Positions 23,127-32,845 of a stretch of 36,802 bases of DNA are shown in pieces (position 1 is the first letter of the stretch; each line of letters begins with the position of its first letter). The position numbers were made by a program, and so were the translations under genes. Origin of the DNA: Pseudomonadaceae bacterium (GTDB taxonomy: Bacteria; Pseudomonadota; Gammaproteobacteria; Pseudomonadales; Pseudomonadaceae); assembly GCA_019747075.1 (NCBI GenBank), contig JAIERF010000297.1:1-36802 (forward strand), read 5' to 3'. The notes under the pieces are model-generated. The model made no database searches. It was not told where the DNA came from and saw only the letters and a list, made by a program, of their open reading frames with translations.

Positions 23127-25229
23127 ATGCATACCTTTTTCGTTGTCCCCACCGGTTTTGGCGTCGGCCTCACCTCCATCAGCCTGGGCCTGGTCCGCGC
23201 TCTGCAGCTGGCCGGTTTGAAAGTCGGCTTCTGCAAACCAATCGCACAATTGCACCCCGGCGACACGGGCCCGGAGCGCTCCAGCGAGCTGATCGCGCGC
23301 ACCCACGGGCTGAAATCACCCACACCGCTGGACCAGGCCTATGTCGAACGGCGTCTCGGCGACGGTCAACTGGATGAGCTGCTGGAAGACATCATCAGCC
23401 TCTACCAGCAAGCCGCCGAAGGCCACGACGTGGTGATCGTCGAAGGCATGGTGCAGAACCGCCACGCAAGCTATGCCGGGCAAATCAACTTGCACCTGGC
23501 CAAGAGCCTGGATGCCGAGGTGATTCTGGTGTCGTCGGCCGAATCGGAAAGCCTAAGTGAGCTGTTTGATCGCCTGGAAATCCAGATGCAGATGTTTGGC
23601 GGGCCGAAAGCGCCGAAGGTGCTTGGGGTGATCCTCAACAAGGTGCGCAACCCCGACGCCGTGGTCGACTTCAGTAAGCGTCTGGAAGAGCTCGGCCACA
23701 TGCAGGGCAATACCGATGTGCGCCTGCTCGGCAGCATTCCCTGGCAGAGCCAGCTGAACGCCCCCCGTACCCGCGATGTGGCTGACCTGCTGGGCGCCCA
23801 TGTGCTGAATGCCGGCGACTATGAAAAACGCCGCGTGCAGCAGATTATTCTCTGTGCCCGCGCCGTGCCCAACAGTGTGCACCTGCTCAAGCCCGGCGTG
23901 CTGGTGGTCACCCCCGGCGATCGCGACGACATCATCCTCGCCGCCAGCCTGGCCAGCATGAACGGCATTCCGCTGGCAGGCCTGTTGTTGTGCAGCGACT
24001 TTGCCCCCGACCCGCGCATCATGGAACTCTGCCAGGGCGCCCTGAAGGCCGGCCTGCCGGTGCTGACAGTGGCCACCAGCTCCTACGACACCGCCACCAA
24101 CCTCAACCGCATGAACAAGGAAATTCCCATCGATGACCGTGAGCGCGCGGAATTGGTGACCGAGTTCGTCGCCAGCCACATCGACCACGAATGGTTGCGC
24201 CAGCGTTGCGGCAGCGCGCGCGAACGGCACCTGTCACCAGCGGCGTTCCGTTATCAACTGGTCAAGCAGGCTCAGGCAGCGAACAAACGCATCGTCCTGC
24301 CGGAAGGCAGCGAGCCGCGCACCGTGCAAGCCGCCGCCATCTGCCAGGCCCGCGGCATTGCCCGCTGCGTGCTGCTGGCCAAACCCGCGGAAGTGCAGGC
24401 CGTGGCCCAAGCCCTGGGCATCGAGTTGCCGGCCGGCCTGGAGATCATCGACCCGGATCTAGTCCGCCAAGACTATGTCGCGCCCATGGTCGAGCTGCGC
24501 AAAGGCAAAAACCTCAACGCACCAATGGCCGAGCAGCAACTGGAAGACCCGGTGGTGCTCGGCACCATGATGCTGGCACTGGATCAGGTCGACGGCCTGG
24601 TCTCCGGCGCCATCCACACCACTGCCAATACCATCCGCCCGGCCCTGCAGCTGATCAAGACCGCGCCGGGCTACCAGTTGGTGTCGTCGGTGTTCTTTAT
24701 GCTCCTGCCCGACCAGGTGGTGGTCTACGGCGATTGCGCGGTCAATCCCGATCCGAATGCCGCCGAGCTGGCGGAAATTGCCCTGCAGAGCGCCGCCTCG
24801 GCCAGCGCCTTCGGCATTGAGCCACGGGTGGCGATGATCAGTTACTCCACCGGCGACTCGGGTAGCGGTGATGAAGTGGAGAAAGTCCGCGAAGCCACGC
24901 GCCTGGCGCGCGCCCAGCAACCTGAACTGCTGCTGGATGGCCCGTTGCAGTACGACGCCGCCGCAATCGACAGTGTCGGCAAGCAGAAGGCGCCCAACAG
25001 CCTGGTGGCCGGTCGCGCCACGGTGTTTATCTTCCCCGACCTGAACACCGGCAACACCACCTATAAAGCGGTACAACGCAGTGCCGATTGCGTCAGCGTC
25101 GGGCCGATGCTGCAAGGGCTGCGCAAGCCGGTGAATGACTTGTCCCGCGGCGCGCTGGTGGACGATATCGTCTACACCATCGCCCTGACCGCCATCCAGG
25201 CCGCCAATCTACCGGGAAAAACCAACTAA
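23127..25229 (+). CDS. pta: Phosphate acetyltransferase, long form
   Basis: Pta exchanges CoA and phosphate on the acetyl group, making acetyl phosphate from acetyl-CoA. The 700-residue protein is the long three-domain type: a dethiobiotin synthetase-like N-terminal domain (about 1-200, opening FFVVPTGFGVGLTSISLGLVRA), a DRTGG regulatory domain (about 215-330) and the catalytic PTA domain (about 375-695, with RIVLPEGSEPRTVQAA, AIHTTANTIRPALQLIKT, MISYSTGDSGSG and FPDLNTGNTTYKAVQR). The N-terminal part is the allosteric region that senses pyruvate or NADH in other species. It follows ackA by eight bases and is the last gene of that operon; a 176-base leader separates it from the acyltransferase. 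Confidence 0.96.
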   Translation: MHTFFVVPTGFGVGLTSISLGLVRALQLAGLKVGFCKPIAQLHPGDTGPERSSELIARTHGLKSPTPLDQAYVERRLGDGQLDELLEDIISLYQQAAEGHDVVIVEGMVQNRHASYAGQINLHLAKSLDAEVILVSSAESESLSELFDRLEIQMQMFGGPKAPKVLGVILNKVRNPDAVVDFSKRLEELGHMQGNTDVRLLGSIPWQSQLNAPRTRDVADLLGAHVLNAGDYEKRRVQQIILCARAVPNSVHLLKPGVLVVTPGDRDDIILAASLASMNGIPLAGLLLCSDFAPDPRIMELCQGALKAGLPVLTVATSSYDTATNLNRMNKEIPIDDRERAELVTEFVASHIDHEWLRQRCGSARERHLSPAAFRYQLVKQAQAANKRIVLPEGSEPRTVQAAAICQARGIARCVLLAKPAEVQAVAQALGIELPAGLEIIDPDLVRQDYVAPMVELRKGKNLNAPMAEQQLEDPVVLGTMMLALDQVDGLVSGAIHTTANTIRPALQLIKTAPGYQLVSSVFFMLLPDQVVVYGDCAVNPDPNAAELAEIALQSAASASAFGIEPRVAMISYSTGDSGSGDEVEKVREATRLARAQQPELLLDGPLQYDAAAIDSVGKQKAPNSLVAGRATVFIFPDLNTGNTTYKAVQRSADCVSVGPMLQGLRKPVNDLSRGALVDDIVYTIALTAIQAANLPGKTN

Positions 25230-25329
25230 CCGAGGCTATAAGGCGGGCATTCGCGCCAATCTCGCGCATCCAGACAAGGGCTTGGCTTGCACTTCAGTGC
25301 ACAAGCGTTAACCTGTGCGTCGATCAATC

Positions 25330-25378
25330 GCGCTGCGGCCCTCCGCAGCGCCCCATGAACCACTCCAGGGCGCTGCGG
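25330..25378 (+). promoter_or_regulatory. Mutually exclusive hairpins in the acyltransferase leader
   Basis: Three GC-rich segments: A (25330-25338, GCGCTGCGG), B (25343-25353, CCGCAGCGCCC) and C (25368-25378, GGGCGCTGCGG). B can pair with A (9 pairs, 4-base loop) or with C (11 pairs, 14-base loop), not with both. The ribosome site of the acyltransferase follows at 25391-25395. The arrangement resembles a riboregulator or attenuator, but no ligand or partner is known. Confidence 0.4.
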
Positions 25379-25405
25379 CGCCGCTGTTTCGGAGGCTGTA
25401 ACTGC

Positions 25406-26320
25406 ATGCTGCGTTTTCTTCCGGCCCCTCTGCGGGGCGTGCTCGCTGGCCTGATTCTGTTGGTCAACACCCTGATTTTCTGCTGGCCGCTGTTTATCGG
25501 CGCCCTGCTCAAGGCCGCCCTGCCGTTTGCTGGCGCCCAGCGCAGCATCAACTACTGGGTGCATGCCTGCGCGCAAACCTGGATCGCCGTGAATAAGGGC
25601 TGGATGGACCTGGTGCAGCCGATCCAGTGGGATGTGCAAGGCCTGGAAAGTGTCGACATGCAGCACTCCTACCTGGTCACCAGCAACCACCAGAGCTGGG
25701 TCGACATCCTGATCCTGCAATACCAGCTCAATCGCAAGGCGCCGTTTCTCAAGTTCTTCCTCAAGCAGGAGTTGATCTGGGTGCCGGTGATCGGCCTGTG
25801 TTGGTGGGCGCTGGAATTCCCCTTTATGAAGCGCTTCAGCAAGGAGTACCTCGCCAAGCACCCGGAGAAACGCGGCCAGGACATGATCACCACGCGCAAG
25901 GCCTGCGAGCGCTACAAGATCAACCCGGTGTCAGTGTTCAACTTCCTCGAAGGCACCCGCCTGACGCCCGCCAAACAGGCGCAGCAGAACTCACCGTTCA
26001 AGTACCTGCTCAAGCCCAAGGCCGGCGGTATCGCCTTCGTGCTGGACGCCATGGGCGAACAGCTGGCCGCGCTGCTCAACGTGACTATCCATTACCCCAA
26101 CGGCACGCCGACCTTCGTCGACCTGCTGTGCGGGCGCCTGCAGCGGGTGGTGGTGCGTTTCGAACAAGTGGAAATCCCGGCCCAGTTTATCGGCAAGAAC
26201 TACGACGGTGACGAGGCCTACCGCCTGGCCTTCCAGCAATGGGTCAACCAGTTGTGGGAAGACAAAGACGCCGAACTCGAACGCCTGCATCAGCAGTTCC
26301 CGCCGACTGCACAGCGCTAA
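25406..26320 (+). CDS. PlsC-family acyltransferase (YihG-like)
   Basis: A 304-residue membrane acyltransferase with a hydrophobic N-terminus (about 10-40) and the catalytic block NHQSWVDIL (His95, Asp100). Further motifs are LKFFLKQELIWVPVIGLCWWALEFPFMKR and FLEGTRLTP (Glu182), which define the YihG-like branch rather than PlsC proper. It probably acylates a lysophospholipid such as lysophosphatidic acid at the inner membrane. ATG 25406 is chosen because GGAGG lies ten bases upstream; the in-frame ATG 25355 lacks a ribosome site and lies among the leader hairpins. From memory PAO1 has the same acyltransferase beside pta. A bidirectional terminator follows. Confidence 0.9.
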   Translation: MLRFLPAPLRGVLAGLILLVNTLIFCWPLFIGALLKAALPFAGAQRSINYWVHACAQTWIAVNKGWMDLVQPIQWDVQGLESVDMQHSYLVTSNHQSWVDILILQYQLNRKAPFLKFFLKQELIWVPVIGLCWWALEFPFMKRFSKEYLAKHPEKRGQDMITTRKACERYKINPVSVFNFLEGTRLTPAKQAQQNSPFKYLLKPKAGGIAFVLDAMGEQLAALLNVTIHYPNGTPTFVDLLCGRLQRVVVRFEQVEIPAQFIGKNYDGDEAYRLAFQQWVNQLWEDKDAELERLHQQFPPTAQR

Positions 26321-26325
26321 TCACC

Positions 26326-26365
26326 GGCCAAAAAATAGCCCCGCACTGCGGGGCTTTTTTTGGCC
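26326..26365. terminator. Bidirectional rho-independent terminator
   Basis: AGCCCCGC (26337-26344), ACT loop, GCGGGGCT (26348-26355), with a run of A before and seven T after, all inside a larger palindrome GGCCA/TGGCC. It ends the acyltransferase transcript on the plus strand and the pdxJ operon on the minus strand. Confidence 0.9.
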
Positions 26366-26380
26366 TGCGTAGTCGCAGAT

Positions 26381-27127
26381 TTAACGGCCCGGTGCGGCCG
26401 CCAGAATCAGCTGTTTCATCTCCGCTACGGCGGCCTTGAAGCCGACAAACAGGGCATGGGCCACCACCGCATGGCCGATGTTCAGCTCATTAATGCCGGC
26501 AATCGCCGCCACAGCTTCGACGTTGTGGTAATGCAGGCCATGGCCGGCATTGACGATCAAACCATGGGCCACGCCGCAAGCGACGCCGTCCCGGATGCGC
26601 GCCAACTCACGGGCAGTGTCTTCCGGGCCCTCGGCGTCGGCATAGCGACCGGTGTGCAGTTCGATGGCCGGCGCGCCGACGCGCTTGGCGGCTTCAATCT
26701 GCAACGAATCGGCATCGATAAACAGCGACACTTCACAACCAATGCGCGCCAGCCGCTCGACCGCCGCACGAATCCGCGCTTCCTGGCCGGCTACATCTAG
26801 GCCGCCTTCGGTGGTCAGTTCCTGACGGGTTTCCGGCACCAGGCAAACGTGGGCCGGGCGAATGCTTTCGGCAAACGCCAGCATCTCTTCGGTCACGCCC
26901 ATCTCGAAGTTCATCCGCGTCTGCAGCACCTCTTTGAGGACGCGAACATCGCGCTCCTGAATATGCCGGCGGTCTTCGCGCAGGTGCACGGTAATGCCAT
27001 CGGCACCGGCCTCTTCGGCGTCCAGGGCGGCTTTGACCGGGTCAGGATAACGGGTGCCACGGGCCTGGCGCAGGGTGGCGACGTGATCGATGTTGATACC
27101 GAGCAGAATGCGAGGGGCGTCAGTCAC
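26381..27127 (-). CDS. pdxJ: Pyridoxine 5'-phosphate synthase
   Basis: PdxJ condenses 3-amino-1-hydroxyacetone phosphate with deoxyxylulose 5-phosphate to give pyridoxine phosphate, the last ring-forming step of vitamin B6 synthesis. The 248-residue TIM-barrel has the usual motifs [61 protein letters not shown] and [11 protein letters not shown]. Translation starts at GTG 27127, supported by AAGGA eight bases upstream, and overlaps the end of recO by eight bases. It is the last gene of the lep-rnc-era-recO-pdxJ series, ended by the terminator at 26326-26365. Confidence 0.97.
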   Translation of the reverse strand: MTDAPRILLGINIDHVATLRQARGTRYPDPVKAALDAEEAGADGITVHLREDRRHIQERDVRVLKEVLQTRMNFEMGVTEEMLAFAESIRPAHVCLVPETRQELTTEGGLDVAGQEARIRAAVERLARIGCEVSLFIDADSLQIEAAKRVGAPAIELHTGRYADAEGPEDTARELARIRDGVACGVAHGLIVNAGHGLHYHNVEAVAAIAGINELNIGHAVVAHALFVGFKAAVAEMKQLILAAAPGR

Positions 27128-27833
27128 GGGGAGAGTCCTTAAGGTTGATTCTGGGTGCAGAAAGAAACAGCTCGCGGCTGACCAGCGGCCGGCCGCCCAA
27201 ATGGGGCGCCAAGGCCTGGCGCATCAGCCGTTTGGCCGCGGCCAGCGCGCCGGGCGCGGACCAGTCAGCCTGGGCCATGGCCAGCAGATCGGCGCCGTAA
27301 AAAACCCCGGGCTGCAGTTCAAAGACCGCTTCCAGGCCAGCATCGGGGCGCAGGCGGTAGAGCGTATCGGCCGTTACCGGCTGGCCGGAGAGGTCCTGAT
27401 CGAGGGCGAAACCATAGCCCAGATCGTCCAGCAAACGCCACTCGAACGCCCGCAGCAGCGGCTCCAGCGGCCGACCTGCGGCCAGCGCCAGCAGGGTCGC
27501 GGCATAGTGGTCAAAAACATCGGGGTGGGGATCTTCAGCGGGCAACAGGCGGATCAGCAACTCATTCAGGTACAGGCCACTGAACAACGCATCGCCGTGC
27601 AACAGATTGGGAATCCCGGCGCTTTCCAGGCGGCCAATGGTCTTGAGCTCACCGCGCCCGCGCAGCTCAATCTCCAACGGTACAAAGGCCCGCGCCAGGC
27701 TGCCAGCCTTGCCACGGGCACCGCGCAACACCGCGCGCAAACGCCCTTGTGGGGTGAGCAAATCGACCAGTGCACTGCTCTCGCGGTAGGCGCGGCTGTG
27801 CAGTACGAAGGCCGGCTGCGCGTCAGCCGGCAT
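27120..27833 (-). CDS. recO: DNA repair protein RecO
   Basis: RecO works with RecF and RecR to load RecA on SSB-coated single strands at gaps and to anneal strands. The 237-residue product has the N-terminal OB-fold ([36 protein letters not shown]) and the helical C-terminal part ([38 protein letters not shown]). The zinc cysteines found in some RecO proteins are absent, as in E. coli. ATG 27833 is used. It overlaps pdxJ by eight bases, while the 152-base gap upstream toward era is filled by a repeat-like element, so in this operon the era-recO spacing is unusually wide. Confidence 0.95.
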   Translation of the reverse strand: MPADAQPAFVLHSRAYRESSALVDLLTPQGRLRAVLRGARGKAGSLARAFVPLEIELRGRGELKTIGRLESAGIPNLLHGDALFSGLYLNELLIRLLPAEDPHPDVFDHYAATLLALAAGRPLEPLLRAFEWRLLDDLGYGFALDQDLSGQPVTADTLYRLRPDAGLEAVFELQPGVFYGADLLAMAQADWSAPGALAAAKRLMRQALAPHLGGRPLVSRELFLSAPRINLKDSPRD

Positions 27834-27844
27834 GTGTGAGGCTG

Positions 27845-27985
27845 GCAGGGCGTTGATAAACGTAGGCGAGGCAGGCAGAGCAAGGCAAAAATGGCCGAAA
27901 AAGCGCAGTGTACAAGCAGTACATGAGCATTTTGAGGCCCTTTTTAACGCAGCGCTGCCAACGCAGGTAGTTTTTCAACGGTCTG
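27845..27985. repeat. Probable dispersed intergenic repeat between era and recO
   Basis: The whole era-recO gap matches, from memory, a repeated Pseudomonas intergenic element. Recognisable parts on the minus strand are CCGTTGAAAAACTACC, GCGCTGCGTTAAAAAGGGCC and GCGCTTTTTCGGCCATTTTT. It holds a small inverted repeat, TGTAC-N5-GTACA, at 27909-27923. No transposase gene or clear target duplication is visible. Confidence 0.5.
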
Positions 27986-28888
27986 CTACAGGTCGCCGTA
28001 GCCCAGCGAACGTAGTGCGCGCTCATCGTCGGACCAGCCACCTTTGACCTTGACCCAGAGGTTGAGCATGACCTTGGAGTCAAACAGCACTTCCATGTCT
28101 TTGCGCGCTTCCATACCGATGCGCTTGATCCGCTCACCCTTGTCGCCAATGATGATTTTCTTCTGGCCGTCGCGCTCCACCAGGATCAAGGCGTGGATAT
28201 GCAGGGTGCGGCCCTGCTGCTTGAACTCTTCGATCTCGACGGTGATCTGGTACGGCAGCTCGGCACCCAGCTGACGCATGATCTTCTCGCGCACCAGCTC
28301 GGCAGCCAGGAAGCGGCTGGAGCGGTCGGTGATCTGGTCTTCTGGGAAGAAGTGCTCGCTTTCCGGCAGGTTGTTCGCCACCTGCTGTTCCAGCGCCTCA
28401 AGGTTGTGCCCGTGCTGGGCCGAAATCGGCACGATGATGGCGTTTGGCAATTGCTGCTGCAGCCATTCCAGGTGCGGCATCAACTCGGATTTGTCTTCGA
28501 TACGGTCGGTTTTGTTGATCGCCACGATGACCGGCCCTTGCACATATTGGATGCGCTCGAGAACCATCTGGTCTTCTTCGGTCCAGCGCGTGCGCTCGAC
28601 CACGAAGATCACCACGTCGACGTCTTTCAACGCCGCCGAAGCGGTTTTGTTCATGTAACGGTTGAGGGCCTTCTCGCCGTTCTTGTGCAGCCCCGGCGTG
28701 TCCACATACACCGCCTGCACACTGCCTTCGGTTTTGATGCCGAGCATGTTGTGGCGGGTGGTCTGCGGCTTGCGCGAGGTGATGGCCAGCTTCTGGCCGA
28801 GAATATGGTTGAGCAACGTGGACTTGCCCACGTTGGGACGGCCGACGATGGCAACATAGCCACAGCGTGTTGCGGTTGTATCAGTCAT
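27986..28888 (-). CDS. era: GTPase Era
   Basis: Era is an essential GTPase that binds the 3' end of 16S rRNA during 30S maturation and couples it to cell growth. The 300-residue protein has G1 GRPNVGKST (16-24), G2 at TTRHN, G3 DTPGLH, G4 NKTDR and G5 SAQ, followed by a C-terminal KH domain ([28 protein letters not shown], then [21 protein letters not shown]). ATG 28888 overlaps the rnc stop by eight bases; a start at 28912 is in frame but not expected. The rnc-era pairing is conserved and joins two RNA-maturation factors. Confidence 0.97.
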   Translation of the reverse strand: MTDTTATRCGYVAIVGRPNVGKSTLLNHILGQKLAITSRKPQTTRHNMLGIKTEGSVQAVYVDTPGLHKNGEKALNRYMNKTASAALKDVDVVIFVVERTRWTEEDQMVLERIQYVQGPVIVAINKTDRIEDKSELMPHLEWLQQQLPNAIIVPISAQHGHNLEALEQQVANNLPESEHFFPEDQITDRSSRFLAAELVREKIMRQLGAELPYQITVEIEEFKQQGRTLHIHALILVERDGQKKIIIGDKGERIKRIGMEARKDMEVLFDSKVMLNLWVKVKGGWSDDERALRSLGYGDL

Positions 28889-29570
28889 GGCCGTTCTCCA
28901 CCCCCAGGGCAATCAAGGCAGCCGCCGCGGCAACCTGTTCGGCAATGCGGCGACTGGCTCCCTGACCCCGGGTTTTATCATTCAAAAGGGCAACCTGGCA
29001 CTCCACCAGAAAACTCCGGCAGTGCGGTTCACCCTGGATGTCCACCACCTCGTACAACGGCAGTTCGGACGCGCGCGACTGCAAGAATTCCTGCAGGCGG
29101 GTTTTCGGATCTTTGTTGGTGTCGACCAGGGTCAGACCTTCGATTTCATTGGTCAGCCAGGCCAGCACCCGCTCGCGGGCTGCGTCCATGCCGGTGTCCA
29201 GGTAGATGGCACCGATCAGGGCTTCGAGGGCATCGGCAAGAATCGATTCACGGCGAAAACCACCGCTTTTCAACTCACCGGAACCCAGGCGCAGGTACTC
29301 GCCCAAGTCAAAACCACGGGCCAGAATGGCCAGGGTTTCACCCTTAACCAAACGCGCACGCAGACGCGACAGCTGACCTTCGCGGGCCTGAGGAAAGCGC
29401 TGAAACAGCGCCTCGCCGGCAACGAAGTTGAGAATGGCATCACCGAGAAACTCCAGGCGTTCATTGTTACGCCCGGCGAAACTGCGGTGAGTCAGGGCCA
29501 GAATCATCAGCTCCTGGTCCTGGAAGGTGTAACCGAGCTGACGCTGCAAACGGTCTAAAGATGCACTCAC
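28881..29570 (-). CDS. rnc: Ribonuclease III
   Basis: RNase III cuts double-stranded RNA, including the rRNA precursor stems. The 229-residue protein has the catalytic signature [12 protein letters not shown] (Glu40, Asp44) and the second acidic pair in [18 protein letters not shown] (Asp113, Glu116), then a C-terminal double-strand RNA-binding domain ([29 protein letters not shown] to the alanine-rich helix [12 protein letters not shown]). The start is GTG 29570, which overlaps the TGA of the DUF4845 gene (GTGA). It overlaps era by eight bases. Confidence 0.97.
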   Translation of the reverse strand: MSASLDRLQRQLGYTFQDQELMILALTHRSFAGRNNERLEFLGDAILNFVAGEALFQRFPQAREGQLSRLRARLVKGETLAILARGFDLGEYLRLGSGELKSGGFRRESILADALEALIGAIYLDTGMDAARERVLAWLTNEIEGLTLVDTNKDPKTRLQEFLQSRASELPLYEVVDIQGEPHCRSFLVECQVALLNDKTRGQGASRRIAEQVAAAAALIALGVENGHD

Positions 29571-29944
29571 GGCATGCGCACGCGAAATTCTTGGTCGAAG
29601 CGCGCCACCAGGTCGAGGTTCTCGATCAGCCCTTCACGCTTCTCGTATTTAAGGTGCACGCGAAACTCGTTGTTCTCGATGGTAACCTTGAGGGCTTTTT
29701 CCATGTCCAGGTCGCGAATGCTGTTGACCGACATGCCCTTGCTAACGTGGGAATAGAACTCGCCCACGCTGCGTACTTCAGCCGCTTTGTCGGTTTCCAC
29801 CGAGGTGATGATCTTTTTCATCGCCATATAGTCAAGGTAATGCGGCACCATCTTGAATACAGCACTGGCGAGGAAGGCCACCACGGCCAACAGCACCATC
29901 CAGCTCAGCATCGACATACCTTTCTGCGAACGCGTCAATGTCAT
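29567..29944 (-). CDS. DUF4845 small membrane protein
   Basis: A 125-residue protein with one N-terminal membrane helix (about 13-34, [17 protein letters not shown]) after a short basic segment SQKGMSM that recalls type IV pilin leaders but lacks the usual Phe/Glu of processed pilins. The periplasmic part is alpha/beta and charged ([40 protein letters not shown]). DUF4845 proteins sit between lepB and rnc in many gamma- and betaproteobacteria; their role is unknown. ATG 29944 is used (GGAG upstream); GTG 29956 is possible. The stop overlaps the rnc GTG. Confidence 0.88.
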   Translation of the reverse strand: MTLTRSQKGMSMLSWMVLLAVVAFLASAVFKMVPHYLDYMAMKKIITSVETDKAAEVRSVGEFYSHVSKGMSVNSIRDLDMEKALKVTIENNEFRVHLKYEKREGLIENLDLVARFDQEFRVRMP

Positions 29945-30034
29945 GATCGATTTCACTCCAGATTATTGAATGCCCCAGGGGCAGGAAAACTATAGATGGC
30001 CCACGCTGCGCAAACAGCGCAAGCCAACGTTTGC

Positions 30035-30889
30035 TTAGTGGATCAGACCGACGCGGGCGAGGCTCGGAACATTGCGTAATTTCGGGTCGGCCCAGCTCAA
30101 CCAGACGGCGAAGGCCTTGCCGACGATGTTCTGGTCCGGAACCATGCCCAAAAGCTCGCGCGGGATGTTCGGATCGTTCCAGAAACGGCTGTCGTTGGAG
30201 TTGTCGCGGTTGTCGCCCATCATGAAGTAGTGGCCTTGCGGCACCTGCCACTCTTGACCGGGCATCATGCGATAACGGCTCATTTCCTTGCGGATCTGAT
30301 GCTCAGCAGAGCCCAGCTTCTCTTCATAGAGCATGGCGCTACCGAGGCTGCCAGGCTCTTCCGCGACGAACTGCTCGGCAACGGCCTGACCGTTAATAAA
30401 CAGGCGCTTATCCTGGCTGTAACGCACGCTGTCGCCCGGCAGGCCCACTACGCGTTTGATGTAATTGACGTTGGGGTCGCTGGGGTAGCGAAACACCATA
30501 ACGTCGCCGCGTTGCGGATTGCCCACTTCGATAACCTTGCGGTCCAGCACCGGCAAGCGAATGCCATAGGCAAACTTGTTGACTAGGATAAAGTCGCCGA
30601 CTTCCAGGGTTGGTTTCATCGAACCGGACGGAATCTGAAACGGCTCGACCAGAAACGAACGCAGCACCAGCACGATGGCCAGCACCGGGAAGAACGACTT
30701 GCCGTACTCAACCAGCAACGGTTCCTTGTTCAACCGCTCCAGCACCGCCTGATCAGGTTCAGTGACCTGACCAGTGTAGGTGGCTATGGCTGTCTGCCGA
30801 CGCGGGGCCAGCAGCAACAGATCAAGCAAGGCCAGTACGCCGCAAACGGCAACGGCGATGACCAGCAACAACGGGAAATTTAGCGACAT
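30035..30889 (-). CDS. lepB: Signal peptidase I
   Basis: LepB removes signal peptides from exported proteins at the periplasmic face of the inner membrane. The 284-residue enzyme has two N-terminal membrane helices (about 5-28 and 63-82), the catalytic serine in IPSGSMKPTL (Ser90) and the general-base lysine in YIKRVVGLPGD (Lys145), positions that equal those of E. coli. The third block is MGDNRDNSNDSRFW. It is five bases after lepA, the usual arrangement, and 90 bases before the DUF4845 gene. Confidence 0.97.
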   Translation of the reverse strand: MSLNFPLLLVIAVAVCGVLALLDLLLLAPRRQTAIATYTGQVTEPDQAVLERLNKEPLLVEYGKSFFPVLAIVLVLRSFLVEPFQIPSGSMKPTLEVGDFILVNKFAYGIRLPVLDRKVIEVGNPQRGDVMVFRYPSDPNVNYIKRVVGLPGDSVRYSQDKRLFINGQAVAEQFVAEEPGSLGSAMLYEEKLGSAEHQIRKEMSRYRMMPGQEWQVPQGHYFMMGDNRDNSNDSRFWNDPNIPRELLGMVPDQNIVGKAFAVWLSWADPKLRNVPSLARVGLIH

Positions 30890-30894
30890 AGTCT

Positions 30895-32694
30895 TCAGCT
30901 ATCCAGTCTGAGCACTGCCAGGAAGGCTTCCTGTGGAATTTCCACATTGCCGACCTGCTTCATGCGTTTTTTACCGGCCTTCTGCTTTTCCAGCAGTTTG
31001 CGCTTACGGCTTACGTCGCCGCCGTAGCACTTGGCCAACACGTTCTTCCTGAGCGCTTTTACTGTGGTGCGCGCAACAATCTGCCCACCGATGGCGGCCT
31101 GGATGGCCACATCGAACATCTGCCGCGGAATCAACTCTTTCATCTTCTCGGTCAACGCGCGACCTTTGTAGTGCGCGTTGTCACGGTGCACGATCAACGC
31201 CAGGGCATCGACCTTTTCACCGTTGATCAGCACATCCAGTTTGACCAAATTGGCCGACTGGTAGCGATCAAAGTGGTAATCCAGCGAAGCATAGCCACGG
31301 CTGGTGGACTTCAGACGGTCGAAGAAGTCCAGCACCACTTCGTTCATCGGCAAGTCATAGGTCACCTGTACCTGTGAGCCGAGGAACAGCATGTCGTGCT
31401 GAATGCCGCGCTTCTCGATGCACAGGGTGATGACGTTGCCCAAGTGTTCCTGCGGTACGAGGATGTTGGCGCGCACGATCGGTTCGCGCATGTCCTCGAT
31501 CGACGACAGATCCGGCAGTTTGGACGGGTTGTCGACGTAGATGGTCTCGCCGGTCTTGAGCAGCAGTTCGAAGATTACTGTCGGCGCGGTAGTGATCAGG
31601 TCCAGGTCGTACTCGCGCTCCAGGCGCTCCTGGATGATCTCCATGTGCAGCATGCCGAGGAAGCCACAGCGGAAGCCAAAGCCCAAGGCGTCGGAACTTT
31701 CTGGGGTGTACTGCAGGGACGAGTCGTTCAGCGTCAGCTTCTGCAGGGCTTCGCGGAAGTCTTCGAAGTCGTCAGAGCTAACCGGAAACAGGCCGGCATA
31801 CACCTGCGGCTGAATGCGTTTGAAGCCTGGCAGCACGTCAACATCGGGGGTCGAACTCAAGGTCAGGGTATCGCCCACTGGCGCACCATGAATGTCCTTG
31901 ATGCCGGCGATGATAAAGCCCACTTCACCGGCTTTCAGGTCGACGGTCGCGGTGTGCTTGGGGTTGAACACACCCACACTGTCCACCAGGTGGATCTTGC
32001 CGGTGGATTTCACCAGCACCTTGTCGCCCTTCTTGATCCGCCCTTGGCGCACGCGCACCAGGGAGACAACCCCCAGGTAGTTGTCGAACCAGGAGTCGAT
32101 GATCAGCGCTTGCAACGGCGCTTCGATGTCGCCGGTCGGCGCCGGAATGGTCTGCACCAGGCGTTCAAGCACGTCGTCGACGCCCAGGCCGGTCTTGGCG
32201 CTGCAGGTCACGGCGTCGGTGGCATCGATACCAATGATCTTCTCGATCTCTTCCTTGACCCGGTCCGGATCAGCCTGGGGCAGGTCGATCTTGTTCAGCA
32301 CCGGCATCACTTCGAGGCCCTGCTCGATGGCGGTGTAGCAGTTGGCTACCGACTGGGCTTCTACGCCCTGACCGGCATCCACCACCAGCAGCGCACCTTC
32401 ACAGGCGGCCAGGGAGCGACTGACTTCATAGGTGAAGTCGACGTGGCCTGGGGTATCAATGAAGTTCAGCTGGTAGGTAATGCCGTCTTTGGCCTTGTAG
32501 TACAAGGTGACGCTGTGGGCCTTGATGGTGATGCCGCGCTCACGCTCGAGGTCCATGGAGTCCAGGACCTGGGCTTCCATTTCGCGCTCGGCCAGGCCGC
32601 CACACATCTGGATAAAGCGGTCAGCCAGGGTCGACTTGCCGTGGTCAATGTGGGCGATGATGGAGAAATTGCGGATATGACTCAGGTCACTCAC
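30895..32694 (-). CDS. lepA: Elongation factor 4 (LepA)
   Basis: LepA is a ribosome-associated GTPase that helps 30S assembly and may back-translocate stalled ribosomes. The 599-residue product is standard length. G motifs: [10 protein letters not shown] (G1), RGITIK (G2), DTPGHVDF (G3), [10 protein letters not shown] (G4) and SAKTG (G5). They are followed by domain II, the EF-G-like domains III and V ([28 protein letters not shown]) and the basic C-terminal domain unique to LepA ([22 protein letters not shown]). Translation starts at GTG 32694, before the family N-terminus [18 protein letters not shown]; the ribosome site is weak. The 151-base upstream gap carries the mucD terminator, so lepA-lepB has its own promoter. 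Confidence 0.97.
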   Translation of the reverse strand: MSDLSHIRNFSIIAHIDHGKSTLADRFIQMCGGLAEREMEAQVLDSMDLERERGITIKAHSVTLYYKAKDGITYQLNFIDTPGHVDFTYEVSRSLAACEGALLVVDAGQGVEAQSVANCYTAIEQGLEVMPVLNKIDLPQADPDRVKEEIEKIIGIDATDAVTCSAKTGLGVDDVLERLVQTIPAPTGDIEAPLQALIIDSWFDNYLGVVSLVRVRQGRIKKGDKVLVKSTGKIHLVDSVGVFNPKHTATVDLKAGEVGFIIAGIKDIHGAPVGDTLTLSSTPDVDVLPGFKRIQPQVYAGLFPVSSDDFEDFREALQKLTLNDSSLQYTPESSDALGFGFRCGFLGMLHMEIIQERLEREYDLDLITTAPTVIFELLLKTGETIYVDNPSKLPDLSSIEDMREPIVRANILVPQEHLGNVITLCIEKRGIQHDMLFLGSQVQVTYDLPMNEVVLDFFDRLKSTSRGYASLDYHFDRYQSANLVKLDVLINGEKVDALALIVHRDNAHYKGRALTEKMKELIPRQMFDVAIQAAIGGQIVARTTVKALRKNVLAKCYGGDVSRKRKLLEKQKAGKKRMKQVGNVEIPQEAFLAVLRLDS

Positions 32695-32760
32695 GGATCA
32701 GCACTCAAAAAGGCCGCAGGCAGACTGCCCGCCGAAAATAGCCGGGAAGTGTACCTGAAA

Positions 32761-32789
32761 GGCGCCCTGAGCGTCACGCCTAGGGCGTC
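32761..32789. repeat. Imperfect inverted repeat upstream of lepA
   Basis: GGCGCCCT (32761-32768) and AGGGCGTC (32782-32789) pair at seven of eight positions, with a smaller GCGT/ACGC pair inside. It lies between the mucD terminator and the lepA start and could form a leader hairpin in the lepA transcript or extend the terminator region. Confidence 0.35.
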
Positions 32790-32803
32790 AGCCGGTAGCA
32801 ACG

Positions 32804-32827
32804 AAAAAGGGCGGCAAAAGCCGCCCT
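32804..32827 (-). terminator. Rho-independent terminator of the algU-mucABCD operon
   Basis: AGGGCGGC, a four-base loop and GCCGCCCT form an eight-pair stem followed on the minus strand by a run of five T residues, 19 bases beyond the mucD stop. Confidence 0.87.
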
Positions 32828-32845
32828 GTTCATCCGCCTGTCGGC

